A stretch of DNA of 64,000 bases from Candidatus Accumulibacter affinis (GTDB taxonomy: Bacteria; Pseudomonadota; Gammaproteobacteria; Burkholderiales; Rhodocyclaceae), in contig JADJOT010000008.1 of assembly GCA_016713625.1 (NCBI GenBank), forward strand, positions 310,001-374,000, read 5' to 3'. The notes below the pieces were generated by a model. That model made no database searches, had not been told where the DNA came from, and saw nothing but the letters and a program-made list of their open reading frames with translations. Each line of letters starts with the position of its first letter. The first letter of the stretch is position 1. The position numbers and the translations under genes are program-made. Positions 8,485-15,463 of the stretch are shown piece by piece.

Positions 8485-9438
8485 ATGGAATTCAAGGACT
8501 ACTACCAGACTCTGGGAGTCTCCCGCGAAGCAACGGCGGATGAGATCAAGAAGGCCTTCCGGAAACTGGCGCGCAAATACCACCCCGACGTTTCCAAGGA
8601 ACCCGACGCAGAAGCGCGCATGCAGGATCTCAACGAGGCGAACGCGGTGCTTTCCGACCCGGAAAAGCGTGCTGCTTACGACCAGCTGGGGCGCGGCTAC
8701 CAGCCAGGACAGGATTTTCGCCCGCCGCCCGACTGGGATGCCGGTTTCGAGTTTTCGGGGCGTGGTTCCTCCCCCGGCGAAGCGGCCGATTTCTCCGATT
8801 TCTTCGCCGAGCTGTTCGGTCGCGGGGGGGCTGCGCGGGGCTTTGGCGCCGGCCAGCGGGGCCACTTCCAGGCACGCGGTGAGGATCACCACGCGAAGGT
8901 GCTGCTCGATCTCGAAGATGCTTTTGCCGGAGCCACCCGGCAAATCTCCTTGCGCGCGCCACGCACCGACGCACAGGGGCGGGTGACGCTGGAAAACCGC
9001 ACCTTGAACGTGAAAATCCCGCAAGGCGTGCACGCTGGTCAGATCATTCGCCTGGCCGGTCAGGGTGCGCCGGGAATCGGCGGAGCACCGGCCGGCGACC
9101 TGATGCTCGAAGTCCGCTTCCGGCCGCATCCGCGTTTTCGCGCCGAGGGGCGCGACCTGCACCTGACCCTGCCGGTGGCGCCGTGGGAGGCCGCCCTGGG
9201 AACGGTGCTGGCGGTGGACCTGCCGCAAGGCAGCGTCAAGGTGCGCATTCCGGAAGGCGCACAGAGCGGCCGGCAATTGCGCGTTCGCGGCAAGGGCGTT
9301 CCGGGCACGCCCGCGGGCGATCTGCTGCTCGACATCCAGGTGGTGTTGCCGGCGGCCGATACCCCCGCGGCGCGAGAACTCTATGAAACCATGGCGCGCG
9401 AACTCGCCTTCGATCCGCGCCAGCAAGGAAAGGGATGA
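8485..9438 (+). CDS. cbpA: Curved DNA-binding protein / DnaJ-class co-chaperone CbpA
   Basis: Hsp40 co-chaperone of 317 residues that stimulates DnaK and can bind curved DNA. The J domain (residues 1-70) starts MEFKDYYQTLGVSREA and has the essential HPD in KYHPDVSK. A G/F-poor linker (about 75-130) leads to two DnaJ C-terminal substrate-binding domains (LDLEDAFAGATRQISL onward). There is no Cys-rich zinc domain, as expected for CbpA. GAGGA lies seven bases before ATG 8485. It is followed after 3 bp by its modulator gene cbpM. The part after residue 89 is duplicated at 10803-11489. Confidence 0.95.
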   Translation: MEFKDYYQTLGVSREATADEIKKAFRKLARKYHPDVSKEPDAEARMQDLNEANAVLSDPEKRAAYDQLGRGYQPGQDFRPPPDWDAGFEFSGRGSSPGEAADFSDFFAELFGRGGAARGFGAGQRGHFQARGEDHHAKVLLDLEDAFAGATRQISLRAPRTDAQGRVTLENRTLNVKIPQGVHAGQIIRLAGQGAPGIGGAPAGDLMLEVRFRPHPRFRAEGRDLHLTLPVAPWEAALGTVLAVDLPQGSVKVRIPEGAQSGRQLRVRGKGVPGTPAGDLLLDIQVVLPAADTPAARELYETMARELAFDPRQQGKG

Positions 9439-9780
9439 GCGATGCGTGACGAGGAAATCCTGATCGGCAGTCTGATGGAAAACAGCTGGCTGACCCTCGA
9501 ACAGCTGGCTGCTGCCTGCACCGTCGAGCCCGGCTGGCTGCTGCGCCACATTGAGGAGGGGCTGTTCCCGCACGCCGAGAGCGTCGCCGGCGTGTGGTGC
9601 TTTTCCAGCCCCAGCCTGCGGCGCGCGCGGCGCATGCGGCAGCTCGAACGCGATTTCGATGCGGTTCCGGAACTTGCTGCGCTGGTCGCCGATCTGCTCG
9701 AGGAACTTGACGATCTCCGCGGCGGCATCGGAGGTGCCGCCGCCGGAAGACCTTCCCGGTGAGTGGCTGGTTTGATCGGG
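8752..9780 (+). repeat. Direct repeat, left copy (3' part of cbpA plus cbpM)
   Basis: This segment recurs at 10803-11831 with a constant offset of 2051 bp and no visible indels, only scattered substitutions. Similarity starts at TTTTCGGGG and ends just after the cbpM stop. Confidence 0.93.
9442..9762 (+). CDS. cbpM: CbpA modulator CbpM (MerR-like)
   Basis: Small MerR-like helix-turn-helix protein of 106 residues that in E. coli binds the J domain of CbpA and inhibits it. It reads MRDEEILIGSLMENSWLTLE, then the HTH LEQLAAACTVEPGWLLRHIEEG, and ends with a helical segment RRARRMRQLERDFDAVPELA. It starts 3 bp after cbpA stops, so expression is coupled. A second copy at 11493 differs at only a few positions (GWLL to SWLM, and the tail). 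Confidence 0.9.
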   Translation: MRDEEILIGSLMENSWLTLEQLAAACTVEPGWLLRHIEEGLFPHAESVAGVWCFSSPSLRRARRMRQLERDFDAVPELAALVADLLEELDDLRGGIGGAAAGRPSR

Positions 9781-9821
9781 TGGGTGTCGCGACGAACGCG
9801 TCTGACATCCCTGTCACTGCT

Positions 9822-10349
9822 TTACGCTGGTGGGAAGCGTAGCCTGGAAAATGCTCGTCCCGCCTGCAGGGCGCGAGTCTCGATGTCGACAGCGGAGTCA
9901 ATCCAGCCCATCTGTTCAAGAAACAATAGAAAGGCACGGGTGCTGACCTTGCGGCAATTGTCGGGCAGCAGGAAGCTGGTGCGAGCGATCTTGTGGTCTT
10001 CAAACAGAAATACGCCAGTCTTCGGCGGTTCAAACAGCGCGAAATCGTTCATCACCTCCTGAATTGCCAGTTCGCCGAGGTGTGCTTTCCTTGGCCTCGT
10101 TGCCGTGAGATCCGCCCGTTGGTGGTGCAGAAATGTCTTTGTCGCGACCACCGCAAGATGATGGTCCTGCACCCATTGGGCGAGTTTCTCGCTGCTCGGC
10201 GTCACGTTGCGGGTCACCTCGTGCAGGACCATATCCACCAGCGCTATGGACCAGCCCGGTTTGAACAGCAGATCCAGCGCGTCGGCATAGGCGAGGGTGA
10301 TCAGCGGGCCAGCGTCGGGCAGCAGCACGACAGCGGAGGACGATCGCAC
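9822..10349 (-). CDS. PIN-domain-like toxin of a toxin-antitoxin pair
   Basis: Probable RNase toxin of 175 residues. The start LLPDAGPLITLAYADALDLL has the first conserved PIN Asp (about residue 12). Further acidic positions are Glu in VLHEVTRN, Glu in HLGELAIQEV and Asp in LFEDHKIA, the order expected for a PIN fold. It follows the putative antitoxin gene by 12 bp, antitoxin first, the usual order. The pair sits exactly between two copies of the cbpA-cbpM repeat on the opposite strand. I recognise the fold class but not a named subfamily; toxicity is inferred. Confidence 0.65.
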   Translation of the reverse strand: MRSSSAVVLLPDAGPLITLAYADALDLLFKPGWSIALVDMVLHEVTRNVTPSSEKLAQWVQDHHLAVVATKTFLHHQRADLTATRPRKAHLGELAIQEVMNDFALFEPPKTGVFLFEDHKIARTSFLLPDNCRKVSTRAFLLFLEQMGWIDSAVDIETRALQAGRAFSRLRFPPA

Positions 10350-10361
10350 CGCGCGGTCCGG

Positions 10362-10706
10362 TCAGGAGGCCAGTGCGTTGAGGCTATCGGCCATCTCTTG
10401 GGTCATCGCCTCCGGCAAGCGCGGCATCGGCAAGTGCGCCGCAGCCATCAACAGGAACAGGTCTTCCTCGCTGTCGATCGCCAGCGCATTCATGGTCGTA
10501 TGATCGTCGATGCGGCCAAGGGAGAAGTCGAGTAGCGCCCGGAAGTTCTGGTTGCCCGAAGCCTCGGCGGCTTCGAAGGTCTCGACCAGGTAACGCAGTT
10601 CGGCGTTGAACAGGGCGTTGATCGAAGTGTCTGCCTTGGCAGCGATCACCTTGGCTCGCTTGAGCAGTTCACGATCCACGGAGCCCGTGAAATTGACAGT
10701 GGTCAT
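10362..10706 (-). CDS. Putative antitoxin with ribbon-helix-helix-like N-terminus
   Basis: Protein of 114 residues from ATG 10706, chosen because GGGGA stands seven bases upstream and the domain begins there; the frame itself extends to 10766. The N-terminus TTVNFTGSVDRELLKRAKVI followed by AAKADTSINALFNAELRYLV looks like a strand and two helices of a MetJ/Arc-type repressor. The acidic C-terminal half (LAIDSEEDLFLLMAAAHLPM) would be the toxin-binding part. It precedes the PIN-like gene by 12 bp. Function as antitoxin is inferred from order, size and fold. Confidence 0.6.
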   Translation of the reverse strand: MTTVNFTGSVDRELLKRAKVIAAKADTSINALFNAELRYLVETFEAAEASGNQNFRALLDFSLGRIDDHTTMNALAIDSEEDLFLLMAAAHLPMPRLPEAMTQEMADSLNALAS

Positions 10707-10745
10707 GGTAGTTTCCCCGATTGAACACGTAGTCAAGTGTAGCAC

Positions 10746-11489
10746 ATGGATCAGTGTCGTCAGCAATCCGGGGGCGCAAGGCCAGGTAACGGCGCCGACT
10801 TATTTTCGGGGCGTGGCTTTTCCCCCGGCGAAGCGGCCGATTTCTCCGATTTCTTCGCCGAGCTGTTCGGTCGCGGCGGTGCTGCGCGGGGCTTTGGCGC
10901 CGGCCAGCGGGGCCACTTCCAGGCACGCGGTGAGGATCACCACGCGAAGGTGCTGCTCGATCTCGAAGATGCTTTTGCCGGAGCCACCCGGCAAATCTCC
11001 TTGCGCGCGCCACGCACCGACGCGCAGGGGCGGGTGACGCTGGAAAACCGCACCCTGAATGTAAAAATCCCGCAAGGCGTGCACGCCGGTCAGATCATCC
11101 GCCTGGCCGGGCAGGGCGCGCCGGGAATCGGCGGGGCGCCGGCCGGCGACCTGATGCTCGAAGTCCGCTTCCGGCCGCATCCGCGTTTTCGCGCCGACGG
11201 GCGTGACCTGCACCTGACCCTGCCGGTGGCGCCGTGGGAGGCCGCCCTGGGAGCGGTGCTGGCGGTGGACCTGCCGCAGGGCAGCGTCAAGGTGCGCATT
11301 CCGGAAGGCGCACAGAGCGGCCGGCAATTGCGCGTTCGCGGCAAGGGCGTTCCGGGCACACCCGCCGGCGATCTGCTGCTCGACATCCAGGTGGTGTTGC
11401 CGGCGGCCGATACCCCCGCGGCGCGAGCACTCTACGAAACCATGGCGCGCGAACTTGCCTTCGACCCGCGCCAGCAAGGAAAGGGATGA
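10746..11489 (+). pseudogene. Truncated second copy of cbpA lacking the J domain
   Basis: Homology to cbpA begins abruptly at 10803, equivalent to residue 90 of the full gene, so the J domain with its HPD motif is absent. The remaining 229 residues hold the linker and both C-terminal substrate-binding domains intact, differing at about three positions (for example AEGRD to ADGRD and AARELY to AARALY). An ATG at 10746 adds 19 unrelated residues (MDQCRQQSGGARPGNGADL), so a J-less protein might still be made, perhaps from a promoter in the TA region. I regard it as a degenerate duplicate, but the open frame has not decayed, so recent origin or selection is possible. Confidence 0.8.
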
Positions 11490-11831
11490 GCGATGCGTGA
11501 CGAGGAAATCCTGATCGGCAGTCTGATGGAAAACAGCTGGCTGACCCTCGAACAACTGGCCGCCGCCTGCACCGTCGAGCCAAGCTGGCTGATGCGCCAC
11601 ATCGAGGAGGGGCTGTTTCCGCACGCCGAGAGCGTCGCCGGCGTGTGGTGTTTTTCCAGCCCCAGCCTGCGGCGCGCGCGGCGTATGCGGCAGCTGGAAC
11701 GTGATTTCGATGCGGTTCCAGAACTCGCTGCACTGGTCGCGGACCTGCTCGAGGAACTTGACGATCTGCGTGGCGGCGTCGGCGGCGTGGCCGCCGGCAG
11801 AGCTTCCCGGTGAGTGGCTGATTTGATCGGC
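10803..11831 (+). repeat. Direct repeat, right copy (3' part of cbpA plus cbpM)
   Basis: Second copy of 8752-9780. The left boundary lies inside the cbpA reading frame and the right boundary about 20 bp after the cbpM stop. Confidence 0.93.
11493..11813 (+). CDS. cbpM: CbpA modulator CbpM, second copy
   Basis: Full-length 106-residue duplicate of the cbpM at 9442. It reads MRDEEILIGSLMENSWLTLE and retains the HTH, with EPSWLMRH in place of EPGWLLRH and a few changes in the glycine-rich tail. It follows the J-less cbpA copy by 3 bp. Known CbpM proteins bind the J domain, which the neighbouring copy lacks, so any inhibition would have to act on the full-length CbpA encoded 3 kb upstream. Confidence 0.85.
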   Translation: MRDEEILIGSLMENSWLTLEQLAAACTVEPSWLMRHIEEGLFPHAESVAGVWCFSSPSLRRARRMRQLERDFDAVPELAALVADLLEELDDLRGGVGGVAAGRASR

Positions 11832-12033
11832 TGAGCAATCTGCAGCAGCGACCAGGGTGACGGCGTCGGGCAAACTGGGGTGCTTCTGCTGTCGGCGACG
11901 GTACTGATTGACTTCGCCGGTCGCTTGCGGGGATACTCTTTCGAGTAAACACAGATCTCCGGCGGCGGTCGCACGGGCCGCTCGCCGGGGAGTTGTTTCC
12001 GACCGACCTACTGAACGACATCGGGGTTCAATC

Positions 12034-12963
12034 ATGGTAATACTCAAGGAGTTCGACGAACTGGTAGTGAGCTCGCGGCCAGGGCAGGCGGGCGGGACAC
12101 GTTTGTACGAGATGCGCGAAAACAGCGTACTTTGTCTGGGCCCACACGGCCTGCACCGGATGGCCTACACGGAGTGGGGCGATCCGGCGAATCCGCGCGT
12201 GTTGATCTGTGTGCATGGCCTGACGCGTAACGGGCGCGACTTCGACGTGCTGGCCAATGCGCTGGCCAGCGACTACCGGGTCGTTTGTCCGGATGTCGTC
12301 GGGCGCGGGCGCAGCGATCGCCTGCCCTTTTCCGACGATTATGCGCTGCCGATCTACGCGAACGACATGATTGCGCTGCTCGCTCGTCTGGGTGTCGAAT
12401 CGGTGCACTGGCTGGGGACCTCGATGGGCGGCCTGATCGGCATGTTTCTCTCCAGTCTGCCGGGTTCGCCGATCAGTCGCCTGGTACTCAATGACGTCGG
12501 GCCGGTGATCGCCATCGACGCGTTGCAACGGATCGGCGAGTATCTCGGCAGGGCGCCCGATTTCGCCGATCTGGCCGAGGCCGAAGCCTATGTGCGAGTC
12601 GTCTGCGCGCCGTTCGGAGCCCTGTCTGACGCGCAGTGGCGCTACATGACCGTGGTCGGTATGCGTGCCAAGGTGGGTGGCGGCTTCGAGACGAATTACG
12701 ATCCAGCCATCGCCCAGCCGTACCAGAAGGCCTTCCTGGAAGCCAAGGAAATCAGTCTGTGGCCAATGTACGATGCCATTCGCTGCCCAACGCTGGTGCT
12801 GCGCGGCGCTCAGTCAGATATCCTGTCGCACGACACTGCGCTCGAGATGAGCACCCGCGGGCCCAAGGCGAAGCTTGTCGAGGTGCCGGCGGTCGGCCAC
12901 GCACCGATGTTTCTCGAAGAATCGCAGGTACGCATCGTCCAGGACTTCCTGCTCGCCGACTGA
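12034..12963 (+). CDS. Alpha/beta hydrolase
   Basis: Serine hydrolase of 309 residues. The start ATG 12034 (MVILKEFDELVVSSRPGQAG) follows CGGGG by about eight bases; a longer frame from 11908 is rejected. The oxyanion region VHGLTRNGRDFD, the nucleophile elbow LGTSMGGLIG (Ser near residue 134), Asp in LRGAQSDIL and His in AVGHAPMF make a complete triad. It is followed by an acyl-CoA ligase and an SDR on the same strand, suggesting a small catabolic or ester-cleaving cluster. The substrate cannot be deduced. Confidence 0.88.
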   Translation: MVILKEFDELVVSSRPGQAGGTRLYEMRENSVLCLGPHGLHRMAYTEWGDPANPRVLICVHGLTRNGRDFDVLANALASDYRVVCPDVVGRGRSDRLPFSDDYALPIYANDMIALLARLGVESVHWLGTSMGGLIGMFLSSLPGSPISRLVLNDVGPVIAIDALQRIGEYLGRAPDFADLAEAEAYVRVVCAPFGALSDAQWRYMTVVGMRAKVGGGFETNYDPAIAQPYQKAFLEAKEISLWPMYDAIRCPTLVLRGAQSDILSHDTALEMSTRGPKAKLVEVPAVGHAPMFLEESQVRIVQDFLLAD

Positions 12964-13028
12964 ACGATGTTCACGGCGCGGCCGGCCCGCGGCGTAGCGG
13001 CAAGCCTGCCGCGCACCGCTTTGCGGCG

Positions 13029-14576
13029 ATGAATCTCGCGCACCTGCTCGCGCGTACTGCCCGAGTATTTTCGCAGCGCTCCGCGCTGGCGCTCGGCGAG
13101 ACCGATTGGTGTTCCTATGGCGAGCTGTTCCTCCGCGCCGCCACGATCGCCGGCGGCTTGCGCGCCGGCCTGCATCTGCAGGCTGGTGACCGGGTCGCGC
13201 TGTACATGGCCAATTGCCCGCAATACCTCGAACTGCTCTACGGAATCTGGCACGCCGGGTTGGTCGCAGTGCCGATCAACCACAAACTGCACCCGAAAGA
13301 GCTTGCTTTCATTCTCGAGAATGCAGCAGTGTCGGTCCTGTTCGTCGCCGGTGAGGCCGGTGAGGATGCTGCGCTGTGGACGGCTGCCGTCCCGGGTTTG
13401 CGTGTCGTCCCGGTTGATGCGTCCGGCTATCGGCAGCTTGCCGACGCCGACCCGATCGGCATCGTGCCGCGGGCGCCCGACGACCTCGCCTGGCTGTTCT
13501 ATACCTCGGGAACCACCGGTCGTCCCAAGGGGGTGATGCTCTCGCAGCGCAACCTGCTGGCGATGACGCTCGCGTATTTTCCGGACGTTGATCAGGCGAC
13601 GGCGTCCGACAGCATCGTCTACGCAGCGCCGATGTCGCATGGCGCCGGCATGTACAACTTCGTGCATGTCCTGGTGGGCGCGCGCCATGTCGTCCCCGAG
13701 TCGGGCGCTTTCGACGCGCAGGAGATCCTCGCTCTGTCGCGGCGTTTCGGCAGCGTCTCGCTGTTCGCTGCGCCAACGATGGTGCGCCGTCTGGTGGACC
13801 ACGTCGCCGAACAGGGCGCGGACTGCAGCGGCATCAAGACCATCGTCTACGGGGGCGGACCGATGTATCTCGAGGACATCCGGCGCGCGCTCGCAGTCCT
13901 CGGTAATCGCCTGGTGCAGATTTACGGCCAGGGCGAAAGCCCGATGACGATTACCGCGCTGTCCCGCCAGCACCTCGGCGATTTCGGCCATCCGCGTTAT
14001 CTCGAGCGCATCGCCTCGGTCGGCGTCGCGCACAGCGTCGTCGAGGTGATCGTCGCCGACGCCGACGGTCAGGCCTTGCCCGTCGATGTCGCTGGCGAGG
14101 TGCTGGTGCGCGGCGAAACCGTGATGCAGGGCTACTGGCGCAACCCGCAGGCCACGGCAGAAGCCATTCGTGACGGCTGGCTGTACACCGGCGATGTCGG
14201 CAGCCTCGACGCGGATGGTTTTCTGACGCTGAAGGATCGCTCCAGGGACGTCATCATCAGCGGTGGTGCCAACATTTATCCCCGCGAGGTCGAGGAAGTC
14301 CTGCTGCGCCATCCGCTGCTCGCCGAGGTGTCGGTGGTCGGCCGGCCAAGCCGCGAGTGGGGCGAAGAGGTGGTCGCCTTCGTCGTCTGCCGGCCCGGCG
14401 TTTCGTCTGCTCGTGAGGAACTGCGCGGGGAACTGGATCGCCTGTGCCGCGCAGCGATCGCGCGCTTCAAGCGGCCGAAGGATTACATTTTTGTCGCATC
14501 GCTGCCGAAGAACAACTACGGCAAGGTTCTCAAGACCGAGTTGCGGCGCCAGTGGCAACAGCCAGGGGAGACTTGA
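13029..14576 (+). CDS. AMP-dependent acyl-CoA synthetase/ligase
   Basis: ATP-dependent activation of a carboxylic acid to its CoA thioester, 515 residues. It starts MNLAHLLARTARVFSQRSAL at ATG 13029; the frame open from 12636 overlaps the hydrolase and is not used. The P-loop-like A3 motif YTSGTTGRPKGVM is near residue 160, the A5 region is IYGQGES, and A7-A8 reads LYTGDVGSLDADGFLTLKDR then RDVIISGGANIYP. The A10 lysine is in KNNYGKVLK. It overlaps nothing but is 2 bp from the next SDR gene, so the two are translated from one message. It may serve fatty, aromatic or terpenoid acids. Confidence 0.9.
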   Translation: MNLAHLLARTARVFSQRSALALGETDWCSYGELFLRAATIAGGLRAGLHLQAGDRVALYMANCPQYLELLYGIWHAGLVAVPINHKLHPKELAFILENAAVSVLFVAGEAGEDAALWTAAVPGLRVVPVDASGYRQLADADPIGIVPRAPDDLAWLFYTSGTTGRPKGVMLSQRNLLAMTLAYFPDVDQATASDSIVYAAPMSHGAGMYNFVHVLVGARHVVPESGAFDAQEILALSRRFGSVSLFAAPTMVRRLVDHVAEQGADCSGIKTIVYGGGPMYLEDIRRALAVLGNRLVQIYGQGESPMTITALSRQHLGDFGHPRYLERIASVGVAHSVVEVIVADADGQALPVDVAGEVLVRGETVMQGYWRNPQATAEAIRDGWLYTGDVGSLDADGFLTLKDRSRDVIISGGANIYPREVEEVLLRHPLLAEVSVVGRPSREWGEEVVAFVVCRPGVSSAREELRGELDRLCRAAIARFKRPKDYIFVASLPKNNYGKVLKTELRRQWQQPGET

Positions 14577-14578
14577 AG

Positions 14579-15382
14579 ATGGGCGGACGCCTGCAGGACA
14601 AGGTGGCCATCGTCACCGGCAGCGGCTCGGTGGGGCCGGGCTGGGGCAACGGCAAGGCGATGTCGGTACTCTTCGCGCGCGAGGGCGCCCGCGTCGTCGG
14701 CGTGGACATCGACGCCAACGCAGCCGCAGCAACGCAACAGATCATCAGCGAGGAAGGCGGCAGCGGCATGCTGGTGGTCGCCGACGTCACCCGTGCGGCC
14801 GACGTCGAGCGCCTGGTGGCGACGACTCTCGAAGCGTACGGGCGCATCGACATCCTGGTCAATAACGTCGGCATCGCCGTCGTCGGTGGTCCGGCCGAAC
14901 TCGACGAGGCAACCTGGGACCGGTTGATGTCGGTGAACATCAAGAGTGCCTACCTGACCTGCCACCACGTACTGCCGGTGATGATTCGCCAGCACGCCGG
15001 GGCGATCGTCAACAATGCCTCGGTGGCGGTGCTCGGCTGGGCCGGTGTCAACTATGGCTTCTACGCCGCCAGCAAGGGCGCGATGGTGGCGATGACCCGC
15101 ACCATGGCGATCCGGCACGCACCCGACGGCATCCGTGCCAACTGCGTCCTGCCCGGGCTGATGAACACGCCGCTGGTGCACGCGGCGCTGACCCGCGTCT
15201 ATGGCGAGGACGGCGACATCGCCAACCTGATTCGCACGCGCGACGCCCAGTGCCCGCTCGGCCACATGGGCGACGCCTGGGATACCGCCTACGCGACGCT
15301 GTTCCTCGCCTCCGACGAGGCCAAGTACATCACCGCCACCGAACTGGTCATCGATGGCGGTTTATCGGCGCGTTTCGCTTAG
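14579..15382 (+). CDS. Short-chain dehydrogenase/reductase
   Basis: NAD(P)-dependent oxidoreductase of 267 residues. The dinucleotide motif is extended, TGSGSVGPGWGNGKA near residues 12-26, longer than the classical TGxxxGxG. The NNVG motif and the catalytic Ser, Tyr and Lys (NNASVAVLGWAGVNYGFYAASKGA, Tyr near 161) are present, and the C-terminal ELVIDGGLSARF is typical. It begins 2 bp after the ligase stop, with GGGGAG overlapping the end of that gene. Together with the hydrolase and the ligase it forms an apparent operon for oxidation of an alcohol and activation of an acid, substrate unknown. Confidence 0.92.
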   Translation: MGGRLQDKVAIVTGSGSVGPGWGNGKAMSVLFAREGARVVGVDIDANAAAATQQIISEEGGSGMLVVADVTRAADVERLVATTLEAYGRIDILVNNVGIAVVGGPAELDEATWDRLMSVNIKSAYLTCHHVLPVMIRQHAGAIVNNASVAVLGWAGVNYGFYAASKGAMVAMTRTMAIRHAPDGIRANCVLPGLMNTPLVHAALTRVYGEDGDIANLIRTRDAQCPLGHMGDAWDTAYATLFLASDEAKYITATELVIDGGLSARFA

Positions 15383-15463
15383 CGGCGGCCGCCGCCGAAG
15401 CGTGCCTGACACTCTGGCCGCAGTAACCCGAACCCCTCGATCCCATTCCGGAGATTTGAACCC

